From the IMG/VR virus record IMGVR_UViG_3300038950_000002, positions 1 to 40,651 of that record: a DNA stretch of 40,651 nucleotides. One strand, 5' to 3'. Below are positions 25,147 through 33,593 of this stretch, in pieces. Under the pieces are notes generated by a model. It was given only the letters and a program-made list of their open reading frames with translations. It did not search any database and was not told where the DNA came from. Position numbers and translations under genes: made by a program. Origin of the DNA: a virus. Each line of letters starts with the position of its first letter. Within the stretch, counting starts at the first letter, position 1.

Positions 25147-26370
25147 TTACGCCATCGCAGTTGCACCGCAAAGCAGTAACACCGAACCAAAGGCGTTGAC
25201 TGTCTTGACGGCATTGATGACCTTCCATCCAATAGTCTCGAACTGATCGAGCGGATCGCTCTTATCCGGGCCGGTCACAACGATGATGTGCTTGCCCTGA
25301 CCCTTCAGCGTCAACATGCGGATAGCATCCTTGCCAAAGATCGGCACGACATGCACCGCACCCGTTGCGCTGTACTGATAGGAGTTGATCGCGTGACGCC
25401 ACGGCTGAGTGGTCTGCACCCAACGTATGCCGTAAGCAGTACCCAATTCACCGTTGAGCAACCACTTCACGTCATCCTTGTACGTGGCGACGTTCTTCCA
25501 GTCCGTATCCTTGCGCAGATCGTATGCAACCATCGAATCGACTATACCGACAAAGTACCCATGATCCAACGGCTCGGCCTCATTATCCTGAAGCGTCGCC
25601 AGTGCCATGTTGATGTTGGTATAGCTGATTACGTCGGTTGCAGCGATGTCATGCACGGCAGCCATACGAACGGCATCCGCAGTCGTGATAGCAGCCGCTA
25701 AGGAGTCAGGATATTCCGAACCACCGGAGAACTTGGCTATGTCCTCATCAGCGTGACCACCGAGGCTGTAGACTTCAGTAGTCGCACTGTCCCCGACACA
25801 GAATCCGGCCAGGTAGTTCGGGCCGTCCGGATCGGTAAACACGCCATGAGCACCGTTCCAGTCGTCATTTGCGGCACAGACAATCCCTGTGGCGGTAAAC
25901 TCATCGGTTCCGCCGGTAGTTACCTGTCCCGAACCACTGAAATCGGTATCGAGGTCAGCCCTGATCGGCCAGCCTCCAGAGAGGCACGCTTGCGACATGG
26001 CCTTGATGTCAATCGACTCAGCGGCCTGTGTGCTGACGACCTCCCTGTATTTCTTCAAGCCGGGATCACGCCCGACCATCTTGAAAAACGTGCTCGGCTT
26101 GTACCACTCACCCAGAGTTTCAAGCGTCGCACGTATGTTGACAATGTACATGTTGCTTTCTGTACCGGAAGCTCCCTCAGTCAGATGCGCAGTCTTGGGA
26201 TCGCGCCGAGTGTACCGAATCATGTCGATCGTATCTCCTTCATGCTTCGGAAACGGCTCTTCGCTACAGACCTGCTTCATCTTGGTCTTCTTCTTTATCA
26301 GCTTCAGAAAGTCATTGTCGTATTTTAGCTGAACACCTTTCGATAAGGTTGAGGTGGTGTCTACAGACAC
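25147..26370 (-). CDS. Major capsid protein, N4-gp56-like family
   Basis: A 407-residue protein. The start is GTG at 26370 (MSVDTTSTLSKGVQLKYDND) with AGGTGA upstream. The N-terminal half fits the N4-gp56 capsid family: an FPKHEGDTIDMIRYTRR block, a strand region with NIRATLETLGEWYKPSTFF, and a helix carrying EVVSTQAAESIDIKAM. The size is that of a HK97-fold subunit. The scaffold lies immediately upstream and adaptors follow. The protein forms the icosahedral shell. There is no cleavage site or protease gene nearby. Confidence 0.75.
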   Translation of the reverse strand: MSVDTTSTLSKGVQLKYDNDFLKLIKKKTKMKQVCSEEPFPKHEGDTIDMIRYTRRDPKTAHLTEGASGTESNMYIVNIRATLETLGEWYKPSTFFKMVGRDPGLKKYREVVSTQAAESIDIKAMSQACLSGGWPIRADLDTDFSGSGQVTTGGTDEFTATGIVCAANDDWNGAHGVFTDPDGPNYLAGFCVGDSATTEVYSLGGHADEDIAKFSGGSEYPDSLAAAITTADAVRMAAVHDIAATDVISYTNINMALATLQDNEAEPLDHGYFVGIVDSMVAYDLRKDTDWKNVATYKDDVKWLLNGELGTAYGIRWVQTTQPWRHAINSYQYSATGAVHVVPIFGKDAIRMLTLKGQGKHIIVVTGPDKSDPLDQFETIGWKVINAVKTVNAFGSVLLLCGATAMA

Positions 26371-26394
26371 TTAGGATCACCTACTTTCTATCTA

Positions 26395-27258
26395 TCAGCG
26401 ACCCTCCTCCGCAGCTATTGCAGCATTGATTTCGGCGTCCGTTAGCTCTTCGCCTGCGTTAAATCTCTTCTGCAATTCATCAAGTGACGCCACGGGAGGA
26501 GCACCGCTTCTTCTTTTTCCGGTTTCCAGTCCGGCTCGACGTTTCGCCTCCGCCGCAGCCGCACCATCCTCAAACCCATCCTGCCGAACCTTAGTCGCGT
26601 TAAGACTTACCAGAGTGCGAGCATTTTCATACGAAGCACGGACATCATCAGCCGTTATGACCTGACCTGTGTTGCGCTTGAGTGCAATCACACGGTCATT
26701 CATCATGTGTGGCGTTAGCTGTGCCAGTTCGTTCTGGTCAACAGTTGTCATCCACTGAGTAATAGCCTGATTCTGTTGAAACATCTCCATCTTGCGCGCC
26801 TGCTCCGCCCGTTTGGCCTCGCGATCAGCCACACGTCTTTCGATGTAGGCATTCGGATCGGCCAACAGTTCATCGACCGCTGTGTCGTCAGCAGCCGGTG
26901 TGACATCGGGTGCGCCGTCAGGCGGAACAGTCTGTGGAAACGTCGGAGGCATTGCCCCTTCTGACGCTTTTTCCAGTCTGCTTGCAAGCTCTCGAAAACC
27001 TTTCATCTGCTGCATCGCTCGTCTCACGGATGCTTCAGGGTCATCGATCTTTGCAAAGTCCTGTTCCTCTAAACCGTACTCAGTAGCGTACTTCCTTAAA
27101 ACGCTCAGTGGTATTGAAGGATCGTCGGATGGCGGTGTCTTAGGGGTTTGTGGTTCCCCTTCGGCAGCCTCTTCGTCTGTCTGTTCTTGCGGCTCAAGCT
27201 CCTCTGAGGTCGTTTCCTCTTCGGTGTACTCAAGGTCGTCTTTTTCTTCTTCTGTCAT
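26395..27258 (-). CDS. Head scaffold protein
   Basis: A 287-residue protein. SD GAGGA precedes the ATG at 27258. The first 50 residues are extremely acidic (MTEEEKDDLEYTEEETTSEE). Residues about 60-100 and 150-240 are helical and Glu/Gln/Arg-rich, with a short basic C-terminal block (KRRAGLETGKRRSGAP) and a final helix ELQKRFNAGEELTDAEINAA. Acidic N-terminus, coiled core and a position just before the capsid gene fit a scaffold that is lost during maturation. Confidence 0.7.
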   Translation of the reverse strand: MTEEEKDDLEYTEEETTSEELEPQEQTDEEAAEGEPQTPKTPPSDDPSIPLSVLRKYATEYGLEEQDFAKIDDPEASVRRAMQQMKGFRELASRLEKASEGAMPPTFPQTVPPDGAPDVTPAADDTAVDELLADPNAYIERRVADREAKRAEQARKMEMFQQNQAITQWMTTVDQNELAQLTPHMMNDRVIALKRNTGQVITADDVRASYENARTLVSLNATKVRQDGFEDGAAAAEAKRRAGLETGKRRSGAPPVASLDELQKRFNAGEELTDAEINAAIAAEEGR

Positions 27259-27265
27259 TGTGTCC

Positions 27266-27538
27266 TCATTCTGGATTCATGTCGTCAAAATCATTTAGCA
27301 ACTCGTCCTGTTGCAATCGCATCATCCATGCTTCAGGCTCTTGCAATAGATCCCGTCGCATGGTTATGGCCGCCTGCAACCTGGCAACCCTTACGTCCGT
27401 CGTCTCTATTGTCTCAAGTTGGGATCTCAAACGTTCGACCTCGTTGGCGATGTTCTCCAGAAGCATCTTGGTCAAACGCTGAGACTTCCAAAGTGCTATC
27501 TCCTGACGTGCAAGTCTTTGATCTTCGGACTCGCTCAT
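27266..27538 (-). CDS. Small coiled-coil head protein, unknown
   Basis: A 90-residue helical protein starting MSESEDQRLARQEIALWKSQ, with a heptad-like Glu/Leu/Gln pattern through most of its length. The ATG overlaps the previous stop as ATGA. It lies between portal and scaffold, so it may take part in prohead assembly. No family is recognised. Confidence 0.6.
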   Translation of the reverse strand: MSESEDQRLARQEIALWKSQRLTKMLLENIANEVERLRSQLETIETTDVRVARLQAAITMRRDLLQEPEAWMMRLQQDELLNDFDDMNPE

Positions 27539-27933
27539 TTCTTTGGAACAGCCTTCACAGCCTTTTTCGTAATCCCGGCTATCTCAGCAAATTCCTTCGC
27601 TGTCACAATCTTGCAACCGTTGAATGGCACTGCATCAAAAACCTTGATGCGCCTAACTCGACCATCGGGGTCTTTCTTTTCGACTTTGTACCTGTCGGGA
27701 ATCCTGTGGACTTTCAGGCTGTCGACAATGACCTCGGGGAACTTGCCGTCCTTGTCTTTTCCCACGTAGACCACCATCGGGCGACCTTTCTTCATGTCCA
27801 GCTTTTCACCGAACGGCGGGTTTGGTTCATCGAGAACGAACTCACGATGTAACAACTTGAAATCACCGTAAACCCGGTTTGATTTCAAATCTACACCACC
27901 AACTACAAAGAATTGCTTGTGTTGGTCTCTCAT
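27535..27933 (-). CDS. Head-module protein of unknown function
   Basis: A 132-residue basic protein starting MRDQHKQFFVVGGVDLKSNR. A strong SD (AGGAGGT) and an ATGA overlap with the portal stop show coupling. The body alternates beta strands (RPMVVYVGKDKDGKFPEVIV, RRIKVFDAVPFNGCKIVTAK) and ends in a Lys-rich helix (EFAEIAGITKKAVKAVPKK). No family is recognised. Confidence 0.65.
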   Translation of the reverse strand: MRDQHKQFFVVGGVDLKSNRVYGDFKLLHREFVLDEPNPPFGEKLDMKKGRPMVVYVGKDKDGKFPEVIVDSLKVHRIPDRYKVEKKDPDGRVRRIKVFDAVPFNGCKIVTAKEFAEIAGITKKAVKAVPKK

Positions 27934-29879
27934 ACCTGACCTCCTACTTGAACTGCATTTCTATTATTTATACTCGATAGTAAATCTTGTGCGTTTGATA
28001 CCTGTGGCATGTTTGTCATTCCCCCACCTGCATTGGGAGCAGCAGCCGTTGGCGGAGGCAATCCCCTCTGTGCGTTAATCTGTGCCGTGTACATCTCAAG
28101 CTGCTCATAGTATTGGAGCTTCTGCTGCATCCACTGTAGCCTGTCCTGGATCATCTCTCTGTGCGGCAGGTTGAACTGATCAGTCAATGCAAGAAAAATC
28201 ATCGGTGTGAGCTGCTGCAACTGAGGATCGCCACGTACCACCTGCAACAACTGCATCAACTGCTGGATATTAGTGCTCTTGTCGACTTCCCTGCTCGAGC
28301 CAAGTGCAACAAAATGCACCTGCCCGGCAATGTCTTCCGGTGTGATCTTGCGCCAACCAATACCCTTCCGCCCAATGACTCTGACCACTTCAGCCTGATC
28401 CATGAATTGCAGGTTGATCTTCTGCATCTTGTCACAGAGCGGAATCAAGCCAGTATCTTCTATCTCTCGCAGCAGCAATTTGAACTTGGCCGACGCTTGC
28501 CGGAATGTCCGATCTACTGCTGTTGCAGTTTGAGATTCACTCGGCACCTGACCACGCATGAACTCAGTCCTGCCTGATGCCTCACCCGCCCAATCCTTGT
28601 ATGTGCCCATAGCGTTCCAGACGTCAGGAGCTACCGACTGCGGGTGGAGTTGCTTGAAATAGTTCTCCATGTTCTCACCATCTTTACGGCGTACATGGAT
28701 GATTTGACCTTTGCGATTGACCAACTCGCTTTGGTTTGGAATACCCCTTTCATCCACTAACCTCGGAGGATGCACCCCCTGATACAAAGCGTCGAGCATC
28801 GTGTTGTTCAGAGCATTGACACCGTGAATCATCGGATGCTGCTTCTCTATCGCTCCTATACCCCAGAATTCTCCCGGGATTCGGTTGATACGAGGACAGA
28901 TATAAGGTCCGTCCTGATCGTGGTAAGGAAGAGGTTCGTCGCGCAATACGATACCGTCCTCAGTAACCACGCAAACGCTATTGGCTCGCTTACCACTGTT
29001 GTCGATGTCATACATGCCGACCCACTCATAACACTCTATGCCCTTCTGTGTTGCTCCGTGACCTCCACCGCCACGAGCAAGCCTGCGTCGCTCTTTCTTC
29101 GGTTCGCTGTCAGTCTGTTCCTCTTCGTCCAGATTCGCATGATCCCAGTTGATATACCTCGTATTCTTGAACAACCCCTGGCGGGATCGTTCCTCAACCA
29201 TCTCCGGTGTCGCTATAAACCTGTGAATCTTCGGCAATGGCTCTTCCGGCTCCACGAGGTCGGGATGAGGAAAGAAATCGAAAATATCTACAGGCACAAG
29301 CGTCGGCCCTCGATACACCATCTTCTCAGACTCTATCTTGGCATAGCCTACCACAGCACCGAACATATCTCGGATTTCTTCCTTGTCCGTGAAAGTGCCC
29401 CACCGCTCGACATAGACGACCTTAGCCACAGAGGTTCCGAACATGACTGTCGTCTTGCTCAGATCACTCCACGCTGCCGACATCCCATCCACATAAGCCT
29501 GATGCAGAATCAAATCCTTGTTCGCCTCGGCCTGCATCTCGTCAGTGCCCTCGGTCGGCTGCGTATCAATCAACAAGCCATCAGAATTGACCGTGTTGGC
29601 CATTACATCCGCATGAATGCTGTCAACCGTATCGGAAGCCAAAGGCACAGGCACATTGGCCTGACCCTTCTTGCGCTTCTTCTTTACTTCGTTGTAATAG
29701 TGCGACAGGTAATCGGAAAACTTCTTGTGCTTGGGAATCGCCGCCTCTGCGAACAGAGCAAAGTCCGCCAGCACCATATCGCGGATGCGCTTCTCTCTCG
29801 GCGACATCGGATAAAATGTCAGACCCTTGCCTGAATCATCCCGATCCTTACTCTGTGAATTTAGCGGAGAATCGGCCAC
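27930..29879 (-). CDS. Portal protein
   Basis: A 649-residue protein. The GTG at 29879 is chosen because AAAGGA is seven bases upstream; a TTG two codons earlier (29885) has no spacer. The N-terminal third has the portal wing pattern (PMSPREKRIRDMVLADFALF, SDYLSHYYNEVKKKRKKGQA). The middle shows PYICPRINRIPGEFWGIGAI and NALNNTMLDALYQGVHPPRL, then a helical crown region with SESQTATAVDRTFRQASAKF. The C-terminus is Gln/Pro-rich. This fits the P22/N4-like portal group that forms the dodecameric DNA gate. It lies upstream of scaffold and capsid as expected. Confidence 0.8.
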   Translation of the reverse strand: MADSPLNSQSKDRDDSGKGLTFYPMSPREKRIRDMVLADFALFAEAAIPKHKKFSDYLSHYYNEVKKKRKKGQANVPVPLASDTVDSIHADVMANTVNSDGLLIDTQPTEGTDEMQAEANKDLILHQAYVDGMSAAWSDLSKTTVMFGTSVAKVVYVERWGTFTDKEEIRDMFGAVVGYAKIESEKMVYRGPTLVPVDIFDFFPHPDLVEPEEPLPKIHRFIATPEMVEERSRQGLFKNTRYINWDHANLDEEEQTDSEPKKERRRLARGGGGHGATQKGIECYEWVGMYDIDNSGKRANSVCVVTEDGIVLRDEPLPYHDQDGPYICPRINRIPGEFWGIGAIEKQHPMIHGVNALNNTMLDALYQGVHPPRLVDERGIPNQSELVNRKGQIIHVRRKDGENMENYFKQLHPQSVAPDVWNAMGTYKDWAGEASGRTEFMRGQVPSESQTATAVDRTFRQASAKFKLLLREIEDTGLIPLCDKMQKINLQFMDQAEVVRVIGRKGIGWRKITPEDIAGQVHFVALGSSREVDKSTNIQQLMQLLQVVRGDPQLQQLTPMIFLALTDQFNLPHREMIQDRLQWMQQKLQYYEQLEMYTAQINAQRGLPPPTAAAPNAGGGMTNMPQVSNAQDLLSSINNRNAVQVGGQV

Positions 29880-29881
29880 GA

Positions 29882-30445
29882 TCAATCCTTTCCGAATAAA
29901 GCCCCGCGGACAGCTATCTTTCGGTCGAATTCCTCTGTGTCATTCGTGATCGTATCACCGACGATAATCTCAACCTCAAACCTGTCCATGAATCCAAGCG
30001 AGTCGCTGTCGTAGTAATCAAAGAAGTTGTAGATTTTCTCTATCGCCCCGACCGCGCTATCATGCAGAGTACAATACAACGTGTCATCTGAACCGATATT
30101 GAAATGCACTCGCGTACTGCAACCTGCCGATGTCGCCGGTATTTTCAGGTAAAGCTTGAAGCCATCGAACTGCCATACGTCGAGAAAAGTAATCTCTCTT
30201 GATGCTATACCGTCAGACCGGACAAAACCCTTCATCGCCAACGTGTCCCAGTGATAGTCGTCTGCATGGACTATCTCGTTACCGGATGTGTTTGTGTCAC
30301 TGTGCCAGATCAATGTTTGCTGGTCCAGAGCACCCCACAATGGCAACCGCTTATTCTCAGCCGTCGCCCGATCATACTGCCCAAAGAGTACCAAGCCGAG
30401 TACCATTGCCAACATCACGACGCCAGCCAGTTTATCCTTGCGCAT
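29882..30445 (-). CDS. Exported protein between terminase and portal, unknown
   Basis: A 187-residue protein. SD AAGGAGG precedes the ATG at 30445, which overlaps the upstream stop (TGATG). A hydrophobic signal peptide spans residues about 7-22 with probable cleavage after RATA (MRKDKLAGVVMLAMVLGLVL). The mature part is beta-rich with Cys residues (GCSTRVHFNIGSDDTLYCTL) and Asp-rich loops. It resembles its neighbour in layout. Proteins of this type are not expected between terminase and portal. Confidence 0.6.
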   Translation of the reverse strand: MRKDKLAGVVMLAMVLGLVLFGQYDRATAENKRLPLWGALDQQTLIWHSDTNTSGNEIVHADDYHWDTLAMKGFVRSDGIASREITFLDVWQFDGFKLYLKIPATSAGCSTRVHFNIGSDDTLYCTLHDSAVGAIEKIYNFFDYYDSDSLGFMDRFEVEIIVGDTITNDTEEFDRKIAVRGALFGKD

Positions 30446-31173
30446 CAGTATTCCTCCTTGACGATCATGAAGGCGCGGAACTTCATAACCTGATCGTTAA
30501 CCTGGTCGAGTATCAATGCGCTGTCGCAGATCACGTACCGTAAGCGCAGCCAATCGAGGAACAGAGTAGAGTCAACATCGGAACCACCCTCAACGTCATG
30601 CTTCAGCGACAACACGAACAAACTATCCTCGGCTAAACTGCTATATGTGATCGTGTCAACATGAGCAGCACCAATACCACGCTCCTGTGTTGCTAAGGCT
30701 CTAAGCATAAAGAAATCGCCAGCATTACCCATCTTCGTGCCAAGCTCGGCTGTAACCTCTACCCTTGCCGTGTCAGTGTTGCCGTGAAGTGAATCCCAAT
30801 CAGCTATCCCATAGCCGAGCCACCCACCGTCGTAATCAAGGATGTGAAAGTAGAAATCCAGTGTATCGTAGAAAAGACCTGTACTATTGCCAGAACCGAG
30901 TGAATCTACGCCGTTAGTCGCAGAATCGCCATGCGCCGGATCGTATGTCCATGAGTAGATGCCCAAATTGCCCTTGCTGACAGGATGCACTTCGTTGTTG
31001 TCAGTCGGTTTCCACATGCTGTCTAAGGCACCACCGGTCTTACCTGTCACGGCCACGATCTCATACGGATAGAGCCGTGTTTTCTTCGCTGCATCCACCT
31101 CCGGCACATTCCACACGAGTACAGCCCCTATGCACAGCACCACGACTGCAATCCAAATCTGCCTTTTGCTCAT
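30445..31173 (-). CDS. Exported protein between terminase and portal, unknown
   Basis: A 242-residue protein. The ATG at 31173 follows GGAGGTTAGG directly after the terminase stop, and is preferred to a longer start inside the terminase gene. Signal peptide MSKRQIWIAVVVLCIGAVLV is followed by WNVPEVDAAKK with likely cleavage after VDA. The mature part is beta-rich (LDFYFHILDYDGGWLGYGIA, DTARVEVTAELGTKMGNAGD, SLFVLSLKHDVEGGSDVDST). Together with the next gene it forms an exported pair with similar architecture. A surface or head-decoration role is only a guess. Confidence 0.6.
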   Translation of the reverse strand: MSKRQIWIAVVVLCIGAVLVWNVPEVDAAKKTRLYPYEIVAVTGKTGGALDSMWKPTDNNEVHPVSKGNLGIYSWTYDPAHGDSATNGVDSLGSGNSTGLFYDTLDFYFHILDYDGGWLGYGIADWDSLHGNTDTARVEVTAELGTKMGNAGDFFMLRALATQERGIGAAHVDTITYSSLAEDSLFVLSLKHDVEGGSDVDSTLFLDWLRLRYVICDSALILDQVNDQVMKFRAFMIVKEEY

Positions 31174-31174
31174 C

Positions 31175-32668
31175 CTAACCTCCAAACTCATCTGTTTCTT
31201 CTGCATATTCTTCGTATCTCGGGAACGATTTCTTTCTACTCTCTCGAACCTCCTTGTTGATATTCGATACTACCATGCGAAGTCCATCCTGCGGATCGTC
31301 ATACCAATGATCCTTGAAAGGCTCCTCTACCGGCACGTTTATTTCATGCTGTCGCCGCTCCGGGTAGTGGTAGCCGCCCTGAAAGCCCTCCACGAGTTGC
31401 GGGCATTCGTCAGCATTGATGAGTAAACCTGGGTTGTGGTCTCCTCTGAGTTTCAGCGAGTGACGCACATCCTCGAGACCAGCCTGCAAGCCGACACCGT
31501 TGATGATGTCCACCGACATCTCCTCTTCTTCCATGATGTCAATGAACGACTGCGCGGCCTTCTGCTCAGCCATGAAACTCTTGTTCCGAGCATCATGCGG
31601 AACGATATTCCGATACTTGCACTTGGGAAACATCGCAGCACTGATCTCTTTGACATTGCGCAGGAATGTTCTACCGTCCATATCGGTCGGCGCATACTCC
31701 TTGAGCACACAGAGCTGGTCAATAGCATTGCGCCAGACCCAGATGCAAGCCGGGTGCCTGTAACCGATATCCAATCCGCGATAGATCACCACGTCGATAC
31801 TCGGATTAAACTTGATCTTAGCAGTATGCGTGGTCTGGTCAAATGTCGGATAGACCGGTTGACCTGCCATGACCACGAATGACATCTCGTATTCCCGGAG
31901 CCATTGTTGAGGATCCATCCGAGCTTTCTTCCGTTCAGCCCATACGTCATCTCTGTCAGGATGAGCCGACCAATGCAATCTGTGTCGAGCGAAGTCTGCA
32001 TACCGCTCTTCATCAAGCCAGAACTTGGCATATAGATCAAACTTGGAATTCGGTGTACTCACACAATCGATATGCGGTGTAGTCGGCTCAAGAGCAGACC
32101 ACATCTGACGGGCATACGGCCAGAATGCCATCTCGTCACACAAGGCATCACTAAATCCGAATGTCCGGGCACCATGCTGAGTTGCAGGCAGCGAGACTAT
32201 CTGACCGCCATTACGGAACTTGATTGCCGACTTCGTACAGTCGGCAGGATTCGCCAACTGGTAGATCTCGGGCATGTTGTTGAGCATGAATACGGCACGA
32301 TCTATCAGATCGAATGCCTCACGCTCGCCTTGCGACAGGAATACAGACTTGTATGCTCCGTCGACAGACGAATTGATAGCCCATGCCTTGTGCAGTCTCT
32401 TGAGTACGTGGTGAGTCGATACCAGCATCCGACGCGATTTAAGCGTCAGTGTGACATCAGCAGTAGAAAGAAAGTTATTGTATTTGTGGAGAAAGTCGTA
32501 TTCAACAGGGTAGGGACGGACAGCGCGATTCTCGAAGTCCTCCGTCTTGACATGCTTCGCAAATTCCCAGAAGTCCCTCTGAGCCACACGAACGTCCAGA
32601 GTATTACAGAATAGCTTCTGCTCATCGCGTGGCAGTTCGGCGACTGCTGCTGCTATACCGGTCGTCAA
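31175..32668 (-). CDS. terL: Terminase large subunit
   Basis: A 497-residue protein. The start is TTG at 32668, overlapping the previous stop as TTGA; the SD GGAG is distant, so coupling is likely. The Walker A-like motif is atypical: KSRRMLVST at residues 77-85 instead of GxxxxGK(S/T). Walker B fits DALCDEMAF with D178/E179. Coupling motif STPNS is near 204-208. The nuclease domain starts at GLDIGYRHP with D300, followed by HDARNKSF and later an acidic region NPGLLINADE. It cuts and drives DNA into the prohead with the small subunit and portal. Confidence 0.85.
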   Translation of the reverse strand: MTTGIAAAVAELPRDEQKLFCNTLDVRVAQRDFWEFAKHVKTEDFENRAVRPYPVEYDFLHKYNNFLSTADVTLTLKSRRMLVSTHHVLKRLHKAWAINSSVDGAYKSVFLSQGEREAFDLIDRAVFMLNNMPEIYQLANPADCTKSAIKFRNGGQIVSLPATQHGARTFGFSDALCDEMAFWPYARQMWSALEPTTPHIDCVSTPNSKFDLYAKFWLDEERYADFARHRLHWSAHPDRDDVWAERKKARMDPQQWLREYEMSFVVMAGQPVYPTFDQTTHTAKIKFNPSIDVVIYRGLDIGYRHPACIWVWRNAIDQLCVLKEYAPTDMDGRTFLRNVKEISAAMFPKCKYRNIVPHDARNKSFMAEQKAAQSFIDIMEEEEMSVDIINGVGLQAGLEDVRHSLKLRGDHNPGLLINADECPQLVEGFQGGYHYPERRQHEINVPVEEPFKDHWYDDPQDGLRMVVSNINKEVRESRKKSFPRYEEYAEETDEFGG

Positions 32669-32877
32669 GTCATTTCGCTATCTCCGCCCAGGCCAAGAGT
32701 TTTATCCTGATAGTCTTGCATCACCAATGCCTTAACATCTTCTTTCACAATTTGGAACACTTCTCTTAGTATCGTGCCGTAATATGCCTTACTACCCTCA
32801 TCACCTTCTGGTAGCGCAGTACGATACCGATGGATCACTTTGACTACCTGCTCATATTTCTCTGCCGCCGTGGTCAT
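32665..32877 (-). CDS. Small helical protein beside terminase
   Basis: A 70-residue protein starting MTTAAEKYEQVVKVIHRYRT. The ATG at 32877 has AAGGAG eight bases upstream and overlaps the upstream stop (TGATG). It ends four bases into the large-terminase start. It is helical and Lys/Glu/Val-rich. No family is recognised; a packaging accessory role is inferred from position. Confidence 0.6.
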   Translation of the reverse strand: MTTAAEKYEQVVKVIHRYRTALPEGDEGSKAYYGTILREVFQIVKEDVKALVMQDYQDKTLGLGGDSEMT

Positions 32878-32990
32878 CACGAGCACTCCTTATCCTCAAT
32901 AGGCGGCCACCTGTCGCCTGTTTGCGCCTGATAGAGCCATGCCTCACAGCACAGACCCTCAATCGCTTTTGATAAATCAACAGTAGTCAT
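32877..32990 (-). CDS. 37-residue peptide, unknown
   Basis: A short gene (MTTVDLSKAIEGLCCEAWLY then QAQTGDRWPPIEDKECS). It begins MTTVD, much like its neighbour (MTTAAE), has GCGGAG upstream, and its stop overlaps the next ATG. Four Cys residues are present but not in a clear zinc pattern. Confidence 0.5.
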   Translation of the reverse strand: MTTVDLSKAIEGLCCEAWLYQAQTGDRWPPIEDKECS

Positions 32991-33021
32991 CACGAACGCT
33001 CCGCTACGTTGGGTGGATTTG

Positions 33022-33435
33022 TCATTCCAACTCCTTCGCGATCTGCTTCACTTCGCCGTGGATCTGCTTGAGTTCCTTCACGTCTGCGCCCTGGACCATA
33101 GCCAAGCAGGCTGCGAGTTTGTCAGAAACATCGACTTGGTGTTTATGCTCTTTCTTGTCAACCCATTCGCCATGTCTTTGCATGCGCTTCTTAATCATCT
33201 CACCGCCAGCAATCAGAGTTTTGTGAATGATGTCAGCACGGTCCTTGTCGAGTTTGTTATATTCTGTCTGCGCAAGTAGCCATCTCAGACCACCTTGTAT
33301 GCTCCAGTAAGATGCTAAGTTAACTTTAGATGGGGGTGTTAAAGGTGGAAATTTGTCTCTATGTTGACCGCCGCGAGCTTTTCTTTCTGCGATGATTCTG
33401 GCGTTTTCCGCAGTATTCTTCTTTTTGACAGCCAT
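33022..33435 (-). CDS. Possible terminase small subunit or DNA-packaging protein
   Basis: A 137-residue protein starting MAVKKKNTAENARIIAERKA. The ATG at 33435 has GAGGT eight bases upstream. The basic N-terminus is followed by a helical region (NLASYWSIQGGLRWLLAQTE, KDRADIIHKTLIAGGEMIKK) and a coiled Lys/Glu/Val C-terminus (VQGADVKELKQIHGEVKQIA). It is the first gene after the candidate late promoter and lies two small genes before the large terminase, where a small terminase usually sits. Sequence alone does not prove it. Confidence 0.5.
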   Translation of the reverse strand: MAVKKKNTAENARIIAERKARGGQHRDKFPPLTPPSKVNLASYWSIQGGLRWLLAQTEYNKLDKDRADIIHKTLIAGGEMIKKRMQRHGEWVDKKEHKHQVDVSDKLAACLAMVQGADVKELKQIHGEVKQIAKELE

Positions 33436-33469
33436 AGCCACAAACCTCTTATCTTAGTGACCTAAAGGC

Positions 33470-33498
33470 ATAGAAACCAATAGTTTTTGGATTGTCAA
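33470..33498 (-). promoter_or_regulatory. Candidate promoter of the packaging and virion genes
   Basis: A consensus -35 TTGACA (33493-33498) lies 17 bp from a weak -10 TTCTAT (33470-33475). Transcription would begin near 33463, just upstream of the possible small-terminase gene. The -10 is poor, so it may need an activator. The -35 overlaps the stop codon of the small ORF before it. Confidence 0.5.
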
Positions 33499-33593
33499 GA
33501 GAAAAATCGTCTATTTTGCCGAAACGAGACGGTCCTGACAATACGCGACTTCGCCTCCCACACCGGGCACTTGGCAATCTTTTGCTCAGTCAT
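33495..33593 (-). CDS. Possible 32-residue peptide, zinc-ribbon remnant
   Basis: Starts MTEQKIAKCPVWEAKSRIVR. A very good SD (AAGGAGG) and overlap with the upstream stop support translation. The KCPVxxAKSRIVRT layout looks like one knuckle of a zinc ribbon whose second CxxC has been lost, so this may be a truncated gene. Low certainty. Confidence 0.35.
   Translation of the reverse strand: MTEQKIAKCPVWEAKSRIVRTVSFRQNRRFFS

Noticed and set aside
28770-29834. 354-residue open frame on the plus strand
   Set aside because: It lies fully opposite the portal gene, has no SD, and its Arg/His/Leu-rich composition is that of an antisense shadow.
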